Part shown: positions 1-7,813 of the stretch, piece by piece | Numbering within the stretch: the stretch's first letter is position 1 | Layout: each line of letters opens with the position of its first letter | Assembly (NCBI GenBank): GCA_964536015.1 | Contig: CAZHVS010000004.1 | Location: 1 to 64,000 of the forward strand | Reading direction: 5' to 3' | From: CAZHVS01 sp964536015 | GTDB lineage: Bacteria > Bacteroidota > Ignavibacteria > Ignavibacteriales > Ignavibacteriaceae | Length of the DNA: 64,000 nt | Notes under the pieces: generated by a model | The model's input: only the letters and a program-made list of their open reading frames with translations | Databases searched by the model: none | Told to the model about the DNA's origin: nothing | Made by a program: the position numbers and the translations under genes

Positions 1-9
1 AAGGGGCTA

Positions 10-131
10 TTAAAAGTCCTTCCCTTCCTAAGGGAAGGATTTAGGATGGGTTTTGCTTATTATTACAAGCGTTGTTTAAGTGTCAACAAACTCTCCCTAA
101 ATCCCTCTCTTAAGAAGAGAGTGACTTTTAA
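10..131. repeat. Imperfect long inverted repeat with a hairpin in each arm
   Basis: Two arms face each other across an AT-rich centre. The left arm begins TTAAAAGTC (10-18) and contains a hairpin with TCCTTCCCT (17-25) pairing AGGGAAGGA (31-39). The right arm contains CTCTCTT (105-111) pairing AAGAGAG (115-121) and ends GACTTTTAA (123-131), the exact complement of the left tip. Between them GGATTTAGG on the left mirrors CCTAAATCC on the right. No ORF lies inside. It looks like a small non-autonomous palindromic element or one unit of a dispersed repeat family; which of these cannot be told from one copy. Confidence 0.6.
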
Positions 132-232
132 AATCTTTTATCAATACTACTATATTAAATGTTTATTGCGTCAGTTTTAACTGACTGAGAAAAAGTTAAT
201 GTTAAACTCAGGACATTAGTTTCAGCATCAAT

Positions 233-316
233 TTAAAAAAATAACCGGCAGGGGGAATCCTGCCGGAGTGATAGGTACTATTATTTTTGTTTGAGAAAGC
301 ATCACGGGAGTGATGC
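233..316. repeat. Composite palindromic repeat, unit 1
   Basis: An A-rich lead is followed by a hairpin CCGGCAGG (245-252) / CCTGCCGG (259-266), a linker ATAGGTACTATTATTTT, and a second hairpin GCATCAC (299-305) / GTGATGC (310-316) with loop GGGA. The same order of parts recurs at 374-456, so this is a two-hairpin repeat unit and not a chance palindrome. On the minus strand the first hairpin is followed by TTATTTTTTT, so it could also terminate transcription. Confidence 0.7.
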
Positions 317-373
317 CTACTCCAAAATTAATACAATTTTTTAATAAAAAAAAATTTCTAATAAAAATATTTT

Positions 374-456
374 TAAAAAAATAACCGGCAGGTTTGTCCT
401 GCCGGAGTATAGGTACTATTATTTTAAATGAAACGTCACAGGGGTGTGACATTTCA
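374..456. repeat. Composite palindromic repeat, unit 2
   Basis: Second copy of the unit at 233-316. It has the same A-rich lead and hairpin CCGGCAGG (385-392) / CCTGCCGG (398-405), the same linker ATAGGTACTATTATTTT, then a second hairpin GTCACA (435-440) / TGTGAC (445-450) with loop GGGG. The second stem is extended by TGAAA (429-433) / TTTCA (452-456). The first stem is identical in both copies, while the second stem keeps only its shape and a GGGR loop. That is expected of a repeat kept by structure. Confidence 0.7.
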
Positions 457-504
457 AACGAAACTTAATTATAATTTTAAATAAAAAAAAGGATTTTTCT
501 TGCA

Positions 505-538
505 GAAAAAAAACCGGCAGAGAGGAAAAATCTGCCGG
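505..538 (-). terminator. Intrinsic terminator of the YWTD T9SS gene
   Basis: On the minus strand, CCGGCAGA (538-531) pairs with TCTGCCGG (521-514) across a nine-base loop and is followed at once by an uninterrupted run of T (513-506). It lies about 55 bases after the stop of the minus-strand gene ending at 594. The stem core CCGGCAG is the same as in the two repeat units nearby. The rest of 1-593 shows no credible gene. Confidence 0.8.
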
Positions 539-593
539 CTTATAAATAGGAGGATAGCAGTCTGCTATTTCTATTATGGCGTACTTTATTTAA

Positions 594-2030
594 TCATTTA
601 AGTAAAATCATTTTTTTCGATTGCACAAAACTTCCTGCAGTAAGCCTGTAAACATATGTACCGCTTGCTAAGTTTGATGCATCAAATTTTATTTCATAAA
701 CACCTGCTGATTTTTGTTCTTCAACAAGTGATGCAACTTCATTACCAAGATTATCAAATATTTTTAATGTTACAACTCCACCAACAAAAGATTGAGGAAT
801 AGAATAACGTATTGATGTAATAGGATTAAAAGGATTAGGATGATTCTGTTCAAGAATAAATTCATCAGGCAGTATTGCCGATACTTCTACAACATTTGAA
901 TATGAAAAAGAGCCATCGTTATCAATCATCTTTAACCTGTAAAGATATTTATTTCCTGAAATAATGTTTGCATCAGTAAATGAATATTTTACAGGCGAGT
1001 TTGAATTTCCTTTTGCTTTTACTATTCCAGCATTTATCCATGCTACTTCATCAGCTAAAGTTCTTTCAACAACAAAAGAATTGGAATTGACTTCTGTTTC
1101 TGTTTTCCAGTTTAGTTCTACAAAATTATTTTTTATTGCAGCAGAGAATAAGCTTAATTCAACAGGCAAAGCAGAGTTCCAGTTAATTGATAATCCTTGC
1201 GGATATGTAAGTGAAGAGACAAGATTTGCAGCTCCTGTTCCGTTTACATTTGCAGAGACAATTGCACTGTTAGTAACATCGGACCAGTACATTTTTGCTG
1301 CTGCACCATCAATTAATAATCCTCTTTGAGAACCGGTTAAGCCTGTAATAACATCAACTTTAGTAACAGGTAAAGTTCCTGAATAAGAACCTTTCTGAAG
1401 TTTATCGATACCAGAATCAATCCAGTAAATAGTGCTGTTGTTAACATCAAGAGCAATGCCCCAAACATTATCAAGACCTGTTACAACATCTTCAATGCTT
1501 GAGCCGTTAGATGCATTACATCTTTTTATTTTTTTAACGGAAACATCATTATCAGCCCAGTAAAGTTTCTGGTTCGTAGGATCAAGAGCAATAAAGCCGG
1601 GAGATGAAAGTCCGGTAACAAGGTCAGTAACACCAGTTCCATCTAAATTGGCTTTTCTTATTTTACCTGTACCGTTATCACTCCAATAAATTTTTTGATT
1701 AGTAACATCAATAGCAATTCCACGCGGGATAACATACCCGCCTGTTGCAGTATTGATTAAGACTGTAACACCTGTTCCATCTAAGTTGGAACGATAGAGC
1801 TGGTCTGATGAATTATCAATCCAGTATATTTTGCTATTAGTCTGGTCAACAGCAATTCCGAATGTTTGCCCTGCACCGGTAACAACATCTGCTAAACCGG
1901 TACCATTCAGATTTGCAGATTGAACCTTACCTGCAACAGCATCAACCCAGTAAATTTTTTGAGCAAATAATGATGCTGATAACAAGCAGGTAAAAATTAA
2001 TAACCTGATTTTATTTATTTGTAACATCAT
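594..2030 (-). CDS. Secreted YWTD beta-propeller protein with T9SS sorting domain
   Basis: A signal peptide (about residues 1-24) is followed by six repeats each opening with a YWTD-like motif (KIYWVD at about 25, then near 67, 113, 155, 200 and 246). That is the six-blade count of LDL-receptor class B propellers. A fibronectin-like stretch follows (about 290-385), then a C-terminal type A T9SS sorting domain of about 85 residues with PNPFNP and a terminal SKKMILLK. Known for such tails: export across the outer membrane by T9SS and attachment or release at the cell surface. Propellers of this kind usually bind protein or glycan; the ligand here is unknown. The start overlaps the stop of the upstream collar gene (ATGA), so the two are probably translated together. 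A second ATG directly follows the first. Confidence 0.85.
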   Translation of the reverse strand: MMLQINKIRLLIFTCLLSASLFAQKIYWVDAVAGKVQSANLNGTGLADVVTGAGQTFGIAVDQTNSKIYWIDNSSDQLYRSNLDGTGVTVLINTATGGYVIPRGIAIDVTNQKIYWSDNGTGKIRKANLDGTGVTDLVTGLSSPGFIALDPTNQKLYWADNDVSVKKIKRCNASNGSSIEDVVTGLDNVWGIALDVNNSTIYWIDSGIDKLQKGSYSGTLPVTKVDVITGLTGSQRGLLIDGAAAKMYWSDVTNSAIVSANVNGTGAANLVSSLTYPQGLSINWNSALPVELSLFSAAIKNNFVELNWKTETEVNSNSFVVERTLADEVAWINAGIVKAKGNSNSPVKYSFTDANIISGNKYLYRLKMIDNDGSFSYSNVVEVSAILPDEFILEQNHPNPFNPITSIRYSIPQSFVGGVVTLKIFDNLGNEVASLVEEQKSAGVYEIKFDASNLASGTYVYRLTAGSFVQSKKMILLK

Positions 2031-2734
2031 TCTTCTCCTGGTTCACCTTTCGCCCAGGTTGGAAAAATACCCTGAACAGCAATAATATATCTTAGTGCAA
2101 GATAAGGCTGCATATTAGTGTGCGATTGTCCACCACCTGTATTGCTAATTGTAGAAGCACCAAGCGAAGTATCAGTTGAACTTCCAAATTGTTTAACACC
2201 TTCACTGTTCTTTGCAACAAAGTTTCCTCCCGGAGTATCGGAAGTTCCTATACTGCTTAATGCGTTAAGGGTGTGTGAATGAGAAGGAATTTGATTAGTT
2301 GTAAGTGTTACAGTTTCAACACCACCTGTATTTCCAAGGTTATAGTTTGAGAGACCCGTACCCTGCCCAACTCCTATTGGTACTCTTCCTCTAAGGTCAG
2401 GGAGATTAAATGTAGTGGTTCCATTGCCACCATAAGTGACACCAATTAATGCATATAAAGCCGAGTAAGAACTAATTAAAAGTGATTGTCCGCTGCAGGC
2501 AAGCCAGCCGTCAGGAACACCCATAGAGTAAGGGACAATTGCAATTTCGCCAATGAAAGGATCAAGACCTAAACGTTTGGTAATAATTTTTTCTTTTGGC
2601 TGTGCCGGTGCTTTTGCAAATGTTTTAGAAAGACTACCAAGCACAGTGCTTCCTGCAACTATGCCAAGAAGTGACCGCATAAAACTTCGTCTTTCTGTTT
2701 TTATTGTAGTTTGTTTTGTATTCGATTTTTCCAT
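2027..2734 (-). CDS. Tat-exported phage tail collar domain protein (copy 1)
   Basis: Residues 14-20 carry a twin-arginine motif (RR at 15-16, ERRSFMR) followed by a hydrophobic stretch to about residue 40, so the protein is probably exported folded by Tat. The body (about 55-225) matches the tail collar / microcystin-dependent protein family: GEIAIVPYSMG, DGWLACSGQ, FNLPDLRGRVPIG, a PSHSH segment and a C-terminal YIIAVQGIFP. These domains form trimeric phage-tail-like folds; their role in free-living cells is not established. Ribosome site GAAAGG precedes the ATG. It is a tandem duplicate of the next gene upstream. No phage genes surround it. Confidence 0.85.
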   Translation of the reverse strand: MEKSNTKQTTIKTERRSFMRSLLGIVAGSTVLGSLSKTFAKAPAQPKEKIITKRLGLDPFIGEIAIVPYSMGVPDGWLACSGQSLLISSYSALYALIGVTYGGNGTTTFNLPDLRGRVPIGVGQGTGLSNYNLGNTGGVETVTLTTNQIPSHSHTLNALSSIGTSDTPGGNFVAKNSEGVKQFGSSTDTSLGASTISNTGGGQSHTNMQPYLALRYIIAVQGIFPTWAKGEPGEE

Positions 2735-2818
2735 AGAAAACCTTTCAAATATTTAATTAAACTTTTCTTCATTTATACATTATTAAAAAATAACTTAGTT
2801 TTTTATAGGACAATATCA

Positions 2819-3526
2819 TCATTCACTATTGTCTTTATTTTTAGACCAGGTTGGATAAATACCCTGAACTGCAATAATATATCTTAGCGCAAGATATGGC
2901 TGCATATTAGAATGTGATTGCCCGCCGCCTGTATTACCGATAGCAGAAGACCCAAGCGAAGTATTAACTGAAGAGCCAAATTGCTCAATACCTTCACTGT
3001 TCTTTGCAATAAAATTTCCACCGGGTGAATCTGAATTTCCCACACTGCTTAATGTTCCAACTGTATGTGAATGCGAAGGGATTTGATTTGCCGTAAGTGT
3101 AACTGTTTCAACACCACCAGCATTCCCAAGGTTATAGTTTGAGAGACCAGTACCCTGTCCAATTCCTATGACTACTCTGCCTCTAAGGTCGGGCAGATTA
3201 AAAGTGGATGTTCCGTTTCCACCAAATGTGGTTCCTATTAAAGAATATAAGGCACTATATGTTGAAATATTTAAGGTCTGTCCAGAACAGAGCATCCAAC
3301 CATAAGGTGCCCCTAAACTGTAAGGTACAAGTGCAATTTCACCAAGATATGGGTCAGAACCCAAACGCGGCGACCATAGTCTTTGTTCAGGCTGTTTCGG
3401 GGTTTTTGCAAATACTTTAGAAAAACCGCCAAATACAGTACTCCCTGCAACTATGCCAAGGAGAGATCGCATAAAATTTCGTCTTTCTGTTTTTGCAGGG
3501 GTTTGTTTTGGAAAGGATTTATTCAT
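2819..3526 (-). CDS. Tat-exported phage tail collar domain protein (copy 2)
   Basis: Same length (235 residues) as its downstream neighbour and clearly similar along the whole chain, including the twin-arginine signal (RR at 15-16, ERRNFMR), DGW-like CSGQ segment, NLPDLRGRV and the PSHSH histidine pair. Most differences cluster before the collar domain (about 45-60) and in the loop near 190. It is the first gene of the three-gene minus-strand unit, divergent from the adenosine deaminase gene. GAAAGG precedes the ATG. The 84-base gap to copy 1 shows no terminator, so the two are probably cotranscribed. Confidence 0.85.
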   Translation of the reverse strand: MNKSFPKQTPAKTERRNFMRSLLGIVAGSTVFGGFSKVFAKTPKQPEQRLWSPRLGSDPYLGEIALVPYSLGAPYGWMLCSGQTLNISTYSALYSLIGTTFGGNGTSTFNLPDLRGRVVIGIGQGTGLSNYNLGNAGGVETVTLTANQIPSHSHTVGTLSSVGNSDSPGGNFIAKNSEGIEQFGSSVNTSLGSSAIGNTGGGQSHSNMQPYLALRYIIAVQGIYPTWSKNKDNSE

Positions 3527-3575
3527 CGAGAGCCTTTCAGATAATTTTTAATTTTATTCTTACTTTAAACTTAAT

Positions 3576-3583
3576 CAAAAATA
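3576..3583 (-). promoter_or_regulatory. Bacteroidota-type -7 element upstream of the collar genes
   Basis: On the minus strand the octamer TATTTTTG matches TAnnTTTG exactly, about 50 bases before the ATG at 3526. A TTG (3609-3607) sits upstream, but the 23-base spacing is longer than the usual 19-21. The site lies in the divergent gap shared with the adenosine deaminase gene. In that direction the near match TGTTTTTG (3644-3651) may serve as the promoter. Confidence 0.4.
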
Positions 3584-3694
3584 AATTTTAGAAAAAAAAC
3601 TATTTGCAAGAATTAAATCTCACCTATACCATTAATTACAAATTGTTTTTGCATCTTTAAAAAGATATTTTTGAAACAAAAAAAAGGAAACACT

Positions 3695-4783
3695 TTGAAG
3701 ACTGAACAAATAATCCAATCTGTTCCAAAAGTTTTATTGCACGATCACCTTGATGGAGGTTTGAGACCTGAAACAATAATAGAACTTGCAAAAGAAATAA
3801 AGTACACAAAACTTCCCACCACTGATCCTGTAGAGCTTGCTGAATGGTTTCATCGCGGGGCTAATAAAGGCAATCTTGTAGAGTATCTGCAGGGATTTGA
3901 ACATACCTGTGCAGTTATGCAAACAAAAGAAGCTCTTACGCGTGTTTCGTATGAAATGATGCAAGATATGAAAAAGGATGGTGTATGTTATGTTGAAACA
4001 CGTTTCGCTCCTGTGTTTCATACTTCGAAAGGCTTATATTATGACGATATTGTAAATGCAGTGCTTGAAGGACTTGAAAAAGGAAAACAGGATTTCGGAG
4101 TTGGTTATGGATTGATTCTTTGCGGTATGCGTAACATGAAAAACACTCTTGAAATTGCAGAGCTTGCAGTAAACTTCCGTAATAAAGGTGTGGTAGGATT
4201 TGATCTTGCGGGTGAAGAAGGCGGGTATCCGCCCAAAAAACATCTTGAAGCATTTCAGTTTTGTCAGCGTTCAAATTTCTTTATCACAATTCATGCAGGA
4301 GAAGCATTTGGTAAAGAATCAATATGGCAGGCATTGCAATGGTGTGGTGCTCATCGTATTGGTCACGGTACAAGAATTCTTGAAGATATGGTTACAGACA
4401 GTGAAGGAAATATTGTTTCACTTGGAGAACTTGCACAATACATTCTTAACCTTCGCGTTCCAATTGAAGTGTGTCTGCTAAGCAATGTTCATACAGGTGC
4501 AATAGATAAACTGGAGAATCATCCGTTTATAAAACTTTATAAATCAAAGTTCAGAGTAACAATAAACACTGATGACAGATTGATGAGTGACACCACACTG
4601 ACAAAAGAATTTGTAACTGCAATTGAACAATTCAATCTTAACCTTGAGGATGTGGAAAAGATAACAATCAACTCAATGAAATCGGCTTTTATTAATTACA
4701 ATGAAAGATTAAAATATATTTATAGTGTGATTAAACCCGGTTACCAGAAGGTGCGGGAGAAATTATTATCATTAAAAAATTAG
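3695..4783 (+). CDS. add: Adenosine deaminase
   Basis: Converts adenosine to inosine with a catalytic zinc in purine salvage. Counting from the start chosen here, zinc ligands are His16 and His18 (HDHLDG), His200 (IHAGE, with catalytic Glu203) and Asp293 (TDD). His220 and His224 lie in HRIGHG. The longer reading frame opens with a TTG at 3671, but AAGGA at 3684-3688 is placed correctly for the in-frame TTG at 3695, giving about 362 residues, close to the usual family length. It heads a plus-strand run with a small orphan and urocanate hydratase following within a few bases. Confidence 0.93.
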   Translation: MKTEQIIQSVPKVLLHDHLDGGLRPETIIELAKEIKYTKLPTTDPVELAEWFHRGANKGNLVEYLQGFEHTCAVMQTKEALTRVSYEMMQDMKKDGVCYVETRFAPVFHTSKGLYYDDIVNAVLEGLEKGKQDFGVGYGLILCGMRNMKNTLEIAELAVNFRNKGVVGFDLAGEEGGYPPKKHLEAFQFCQRSNFFITIHAGEAFGKESIWQALQWCGAHRIGHGTRILEDMVTDSEGNIVSLGELAQYILNLRVPIEVCLLSNVHTGAIDKLENHPFIKLYKSKFRVTINTDDRLMSDTTLTKEFVTAIEQFNLNLEDVEKITINSMKSAFINYNERLKYIYSVIKPGYQKVREKLLSLKN

Positions 4784-4789
4784 GAGAAT

Positions 4790-5125
4790 ATGAAAAAACT
4801 ATTTCGCAATTATAATTTTGAATTTGACAAGAACGAAAGAAGAATATTAATTACATTTTGTAAGCAGGTTATTAAACAAACACAAACTGATGAAAAATTT
4901 TTTGCTGAAGCCAAAGCTTTTAATTCTGTGCTCGAAAAACTTCAAAGCAATTCTGAACCGGTTAAGCTGACAAAGGATGAATTTTTCAGGATAAAAAATC
5001 AATTAACAGAAAATGTAAAGTTCATTAAAAAGGAAAGCAATAAAGGCTGGTTCTTCAGAAAGTGGATGTATAAATCTATGCTTACTTCTTATTCATCATT
5101 ATTAGAAAAACATTTTTCGGATTAA
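4790..5125 (+). CDS. Conserved-looking small protein of unknown function
   Basis: I do not recognise a family. The 111-residue product is charged and predicted to be mainly helical, with no signal peptide or membrane segment. Lys and Glu are frequent, and an aromatic-basic patch (GWFFRKWMYK, about 86-95) lies near the C-terminus. It starts seven bases after adenosine deaminase with a clear AGGAG ribosome site that overlaps the upstream stop, and ends two bases before the urocanate hydratase start. The tight placement shows it is a real gene of this operon. Confidence 0.75.
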   Translation: MKKLFRNYNFEFDKNERRILITFCKQVIKQTQTDEKFFAEAKAFNSVLEKLQSNSEPVKLTKDEFFRIKNQLTENVKFIKKESNKGWFFRKWMYKSMLTSYSSLLEKHFSD

Positions 5126-5127
5126 AT

Positions 5128-6777
5128 ATGACAAGAATAATAAACGCACCGAGAGGAAAAGGAATTACTTGTAAAGGCTGGATACAGGAAGCTGCAATGA
5201 GGATGATAATGAATAATTTAGATCCTGATGTAGCAGAAAATCCTGCCGAATTAATTGTCTATGGCGGCAAAGGTAAAGCTGCACGCAACTGGCAATCGTT
5301 TGATGCAATTGTTGAGTCATTAAAAAAACTTGAAGCTGATGAAACACTTCTGGTTCAATCGGGTAAACCTGTCGGTATTTTTAAAACTCATACCGATGCA
5401 CCACGTGTAATAATTTCTAATTCAATGCTTGTACCACGCTGGGCAAATTGGGATGAGTTTCGCAGACTTGAAGCACTTGGTCTTACAATGTACGGACAGA
5501 TGACAGCAGGAAGCTGGATTTATATTGGTACACAAGGAATTCTTCAAGGTACTTATGAAACTTTTGCAGAGTGCGGAAGAAAATATTTTAATTCTGATCT
5601 ATCAGGAAAATTTCTTCTGACTGCAGGACTTGGCGGAATGGGTGGCGCTCAACCGCTTGCTGCAACAATGAATGGTGCAGCTTTCCTTGGGATTGATGTC
5701 GACCGATCAAGAATTCAAAAAAGAATTGATACTGGTTATATAGATATGATTACAGATAATCTTGATGAAGCATTGAAACTCGTCCTTGATGCAAAGAAAA
5801 ATAAAAAAGCTTTATCAGTTGGACTGGTTGGAAATGCAGGAGAAATTCTTCCTGAAATTCTTAAAAGAAAAATTATTCCCGATGTTTTAACGGATCAAAC
5901 ATCTGCACACGATATGTTAAATGGTTATGTTCCAATGGGAATGTCATTTGAACAAGCTCTTGAATTAAGAAAAAATAATCCTGAGGAATATATCAGACTG
6001 TCAAGAAAGACCGTAGTTACACATTTGAATGCAATGCTTGCGATGCAAAAACAAGGAGCAATCACTTTTGATTATGGTAATAACATTCGCGGTGAAGCAA
6101 AAGCTAATGGGGTAGAAAACGCATTTGATATTCCAGGTTTTGTTCCTGAATTTATAAGACCATTATTCTGTGATGGAAAAGGACCATTCAGATGGGTTGC
6201 TTTAAGCGGTGATCCAAAAGATATTTTTGAAACTGATAAAGCAGTAATTGAAACTTTCCCGGAAGATAAATCATTAAAGAACTGGATTGAAAAAGCTCAG
6301 CAGAAAGTACACTTCCAGGGTTTACCTTCCCGTATCTGCTGGCTTGGTTATGGTGAGCGCGCAAAGATGGGAAAAGTATTTAATCAGCTTGTAGCAAGCG
6401 GAAAAGTTTCTGCTCCAATAGTTATTGGAAGAGATCATCTTGACTGTGGTTCTGTTGCTTCACCTTATAGAGAAACTGAAGGAATGATTGATGGCAGTGA
6501 TGCAATTGCAGACTGGCCAATTCTTAATGCAATGCTTAATTGCATTGGTGGTGCAAGCTGGGTTTCTGTCCATCATGGAGGTGGAGTTGGAATTGGAAAT
6601 TCAATTCATGCAGGTATGGTAGTAGTTGCGGATGGAACCCCTGAAGCAGAAAAAAGACTTGAACGCGTGTTAACATACGACCCAGGAATGGGCATAGTGC
6701 GGCATGTTGATGCCGGCTACGAAAGAGCAATTAAAAATGCTAAAGAGCAAAATGTCAAAATTCCTATGTTGAAATAA
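5128..6777 (+). CDS. hutU: Urocanate hydratase
   Basis: Second enzyme of histidine degradation: hydrates urocanate to imidazolonepropionate using tightly bound NAD+ as electrophile. The 549-residue length is standard. The family active-site cysteine is Cys404 in RICWLGYGER, followed by GRDHLDCGSVASPYRETEG. The N-terminal GKGITCKGW and the glycine-rich LTAGLGGMGGAQPLAA (NAD site) are intact. No histidine ammonia-lyase, imidazolonepropionase or formiminoglutamase gene is in the window, so the rest of the pathway must lie elsewhere. The operon partner is adenosine deaminase, which suggests a nitrogen-salvage unit (inference). Confidence 0.95.
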   Translation: MTRIINAPRGKGITCKGWIQEAAMRMIMNNLDPDVAENPAELIVYGGKGKAARNWQSFDAIVESLKKLEADETLLVQSGKPVGIFKTHTDAPRVIISNSMLVPRWANWDEFRRLEALGLTMYGQMTAGSWIYIGTQGILQGTYETFAECGRKYFNSDLSGKFLLTAGLGGMGGAQPLAATMNGAAFLGIDVDRSRIQKRIDTGYIDMITDNLDEALKLVLDAKKNKKALSVGLVGNAGEILPEILKRKIIPDVLTDQTSAHDMLNGYVPMGMSFEQALELRKNNPEEYIRLSRKTVVTHLNAMLAMQKQGAITFDYGNNIRGEAKANGVENAFDIPGFVPEFIRPLFCDGKGPFRWVALSGDPKDIFETDKAVIETFPEDKSLKNWIEKAQQKVHFQGLPSRICWLGYGERAKMGKVFNQLVASGKVSAPIVIGRDHLDCGSVASPYRETEGMIDGSDAIADWPILNAMLNCIGGASWVSVHHGGGVGIGNSIHAGMVVVADGTPEAEKRLERVLTYDPGMGIVRHVDAGYERAIKNAKEQNVKIPMLK

Positions 6778-6820
6778 TTTTATTAATAATTTAATTAAAA
6801 TCAAATGAAAGGTGTCTTCT

Positions 6821-7771
6821 ATGAAACTAAAAGTTCTAATCGCCGATAAATTCCCTGATCTTCATATTCAACAGATGAAAGACCTTGGATGTGAAGTTAT
6901 CTATTCTCCCAAACTTGGAGAGAATGATATTCCTGAAGCAGCAAAGGATGTTGATCTGATTATTGTCCGCTCAACAATTGTAAATGCTGCTGCAATTAAT
7001 AGCGGAACAAATCTTAAAATAATTATCCGTGCTGGTTCAGGTGTAAATAATATTGACCTGAAAGCAGCAACCGAAAAGGGTGTATATGTTACAAACTGTC
7101 CCGGTATGAACTCAATTGCAGTTGCAGAACTTGCAATGGGTTTAATTATTTCACTTGATAGAAGAATTCCGGATAATGTTACTGATTTCAATAAAGGTGT
7201 ATGGAACAAAGGTGAATATTCTAAAGCAGAAGGTCTGTTCGGAAAAACTCTTGGTATTATTGGAACCGGAGCAATAGGAAGAGAAGTTGCAAAACGGGCA
7301 CAAGCATTTGGAATGAAAACTCTTGGAAAAGATGTTATTAAAACTGAAGGTGCAGGTATTACTTATGTTGATGATCTTAAGGAACTTCTTTCACAGTGCG
7401 ATATTATTACTCTTCATTTGCCAGCAAATGCACAAACAAAAGGAATGTTCAATAAAGAAGTATTTTCATATCTGAAACCTAATACTCTACTTGTTAATAC
7501 TTCCCGCGCAGATATAATTGATGAAGATGCACTGCTTGAAGCAATAGAATTGAAAAAGATAAGAGCTGCAGTTGATGTATTCAAAGGTGAACCTGAACAG
7601 AAAGAAGGAGAAGTAAAATCCAAATTACAGGGGAACAAAAATATTTATGTTACACATCATATTGGTGCTTCAACAGAGCAGGCACAAACTGCCGTGGCTG
7701 AAGAGACAGTAAGAATAATAAAAAAATATCTGGATACCGGTGAGATAATAAACTGTGTGAATAAAAAATAA
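6821..7771 (+). CDS. serA: D-3-phosphoglycerate dehydrogenase-like 2-hydroxyacid dehydrogenase
   Basis: NAD-dependent oxidation of a D-2-hydroxyacid, most likely 3-phosphoglycerate in serine synthesis. The Rossmann motif GIIGTGAIGREVA lies near residues 142-154, the substrate-binding arginine is Arg229 (NTSRADIID), and the catalytic His280 is in HHIGAST. At about 317 residues it is the short form, without the C-terminal ACT or intervening domain, so serine feedback through ACT is not expected. An in-frame GTG lies nine bases upstream, but GAAAGG (6807-6812) is spaced for the ATG at 6821. It follows hutU by 43 bases and ends at a strong terminator. Confidence 0.85.
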   Translation: MKLKVLIADKFPDLHIQQMKDLGCEVIYSPKLGENDIPEAAKDVDLIIVRSTIVNAAAINSGTNLKIIIRAGSGVNNIDLKAATEKGVYVTNCPGMNSIAVAELAMGLIISLDRRIPDNVTDFNKGVWNKGEYSKAEGLFGKTLGIIGTGAIGREVAKRAQAFGMKTLGKDVIKTEGAGITYVDDLKELLSQCDIITLHLPANAQTKGMFNKEVFSYLKPNTLLVNTSRADIIDEDALLEAIELKKIRAAVDVFKGEPEQKEGEVKSKLQGNKNIYVTHHIGASTEQAQTAVAEETVRIIKKYLDTGEIINCVNKK

Positions 7772-7781
7772 TTTTATAGAG

Positions 7782-7812
7782 GCGAAGTAAAAAAAATTGC
7801 TTCGCTTTTTTT
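7782..7812 (+). terminator. Intrinsic terminator after the serA-like gene
   Basis: GCGAAG (7782-7787) pairs with CTTCGC (7800-7805) over an A-rich loop and is followed by seven T. It separates the plus-strand operon from the convergent minus-strand gene that ends at 7814. Confidence 0.85.
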
Positions 7813-7813
7813 A

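Noticed and set aside
228..452. A 74-codon open frame on the minus strand
   Set aside because: It is made of the two palindromic repeat units read through; the repeated hairpin translates into repeated PAG-like segments, there is no ribosome site and composition is repeat-derived.
233..538. Possible CRISPR array from regularly spaced palindromes
   Set aside because: Only two full units of different content, spacing too large, repeats not identical along their length, and no cas genes in the window.
964..1329. 121-codon plus-strand open frame antisense to the YWTD gene
   Set aside because: It lies inside a well-supported gene on the other strand and shows no ribosome site or recognisable domain.
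2027..3526. Prophage remnant suggested by tail collar domains
   Set aside because: No integrase, capsid, terminase or other tail genes; both proteins carry export signals and lie among chromosomal genes.
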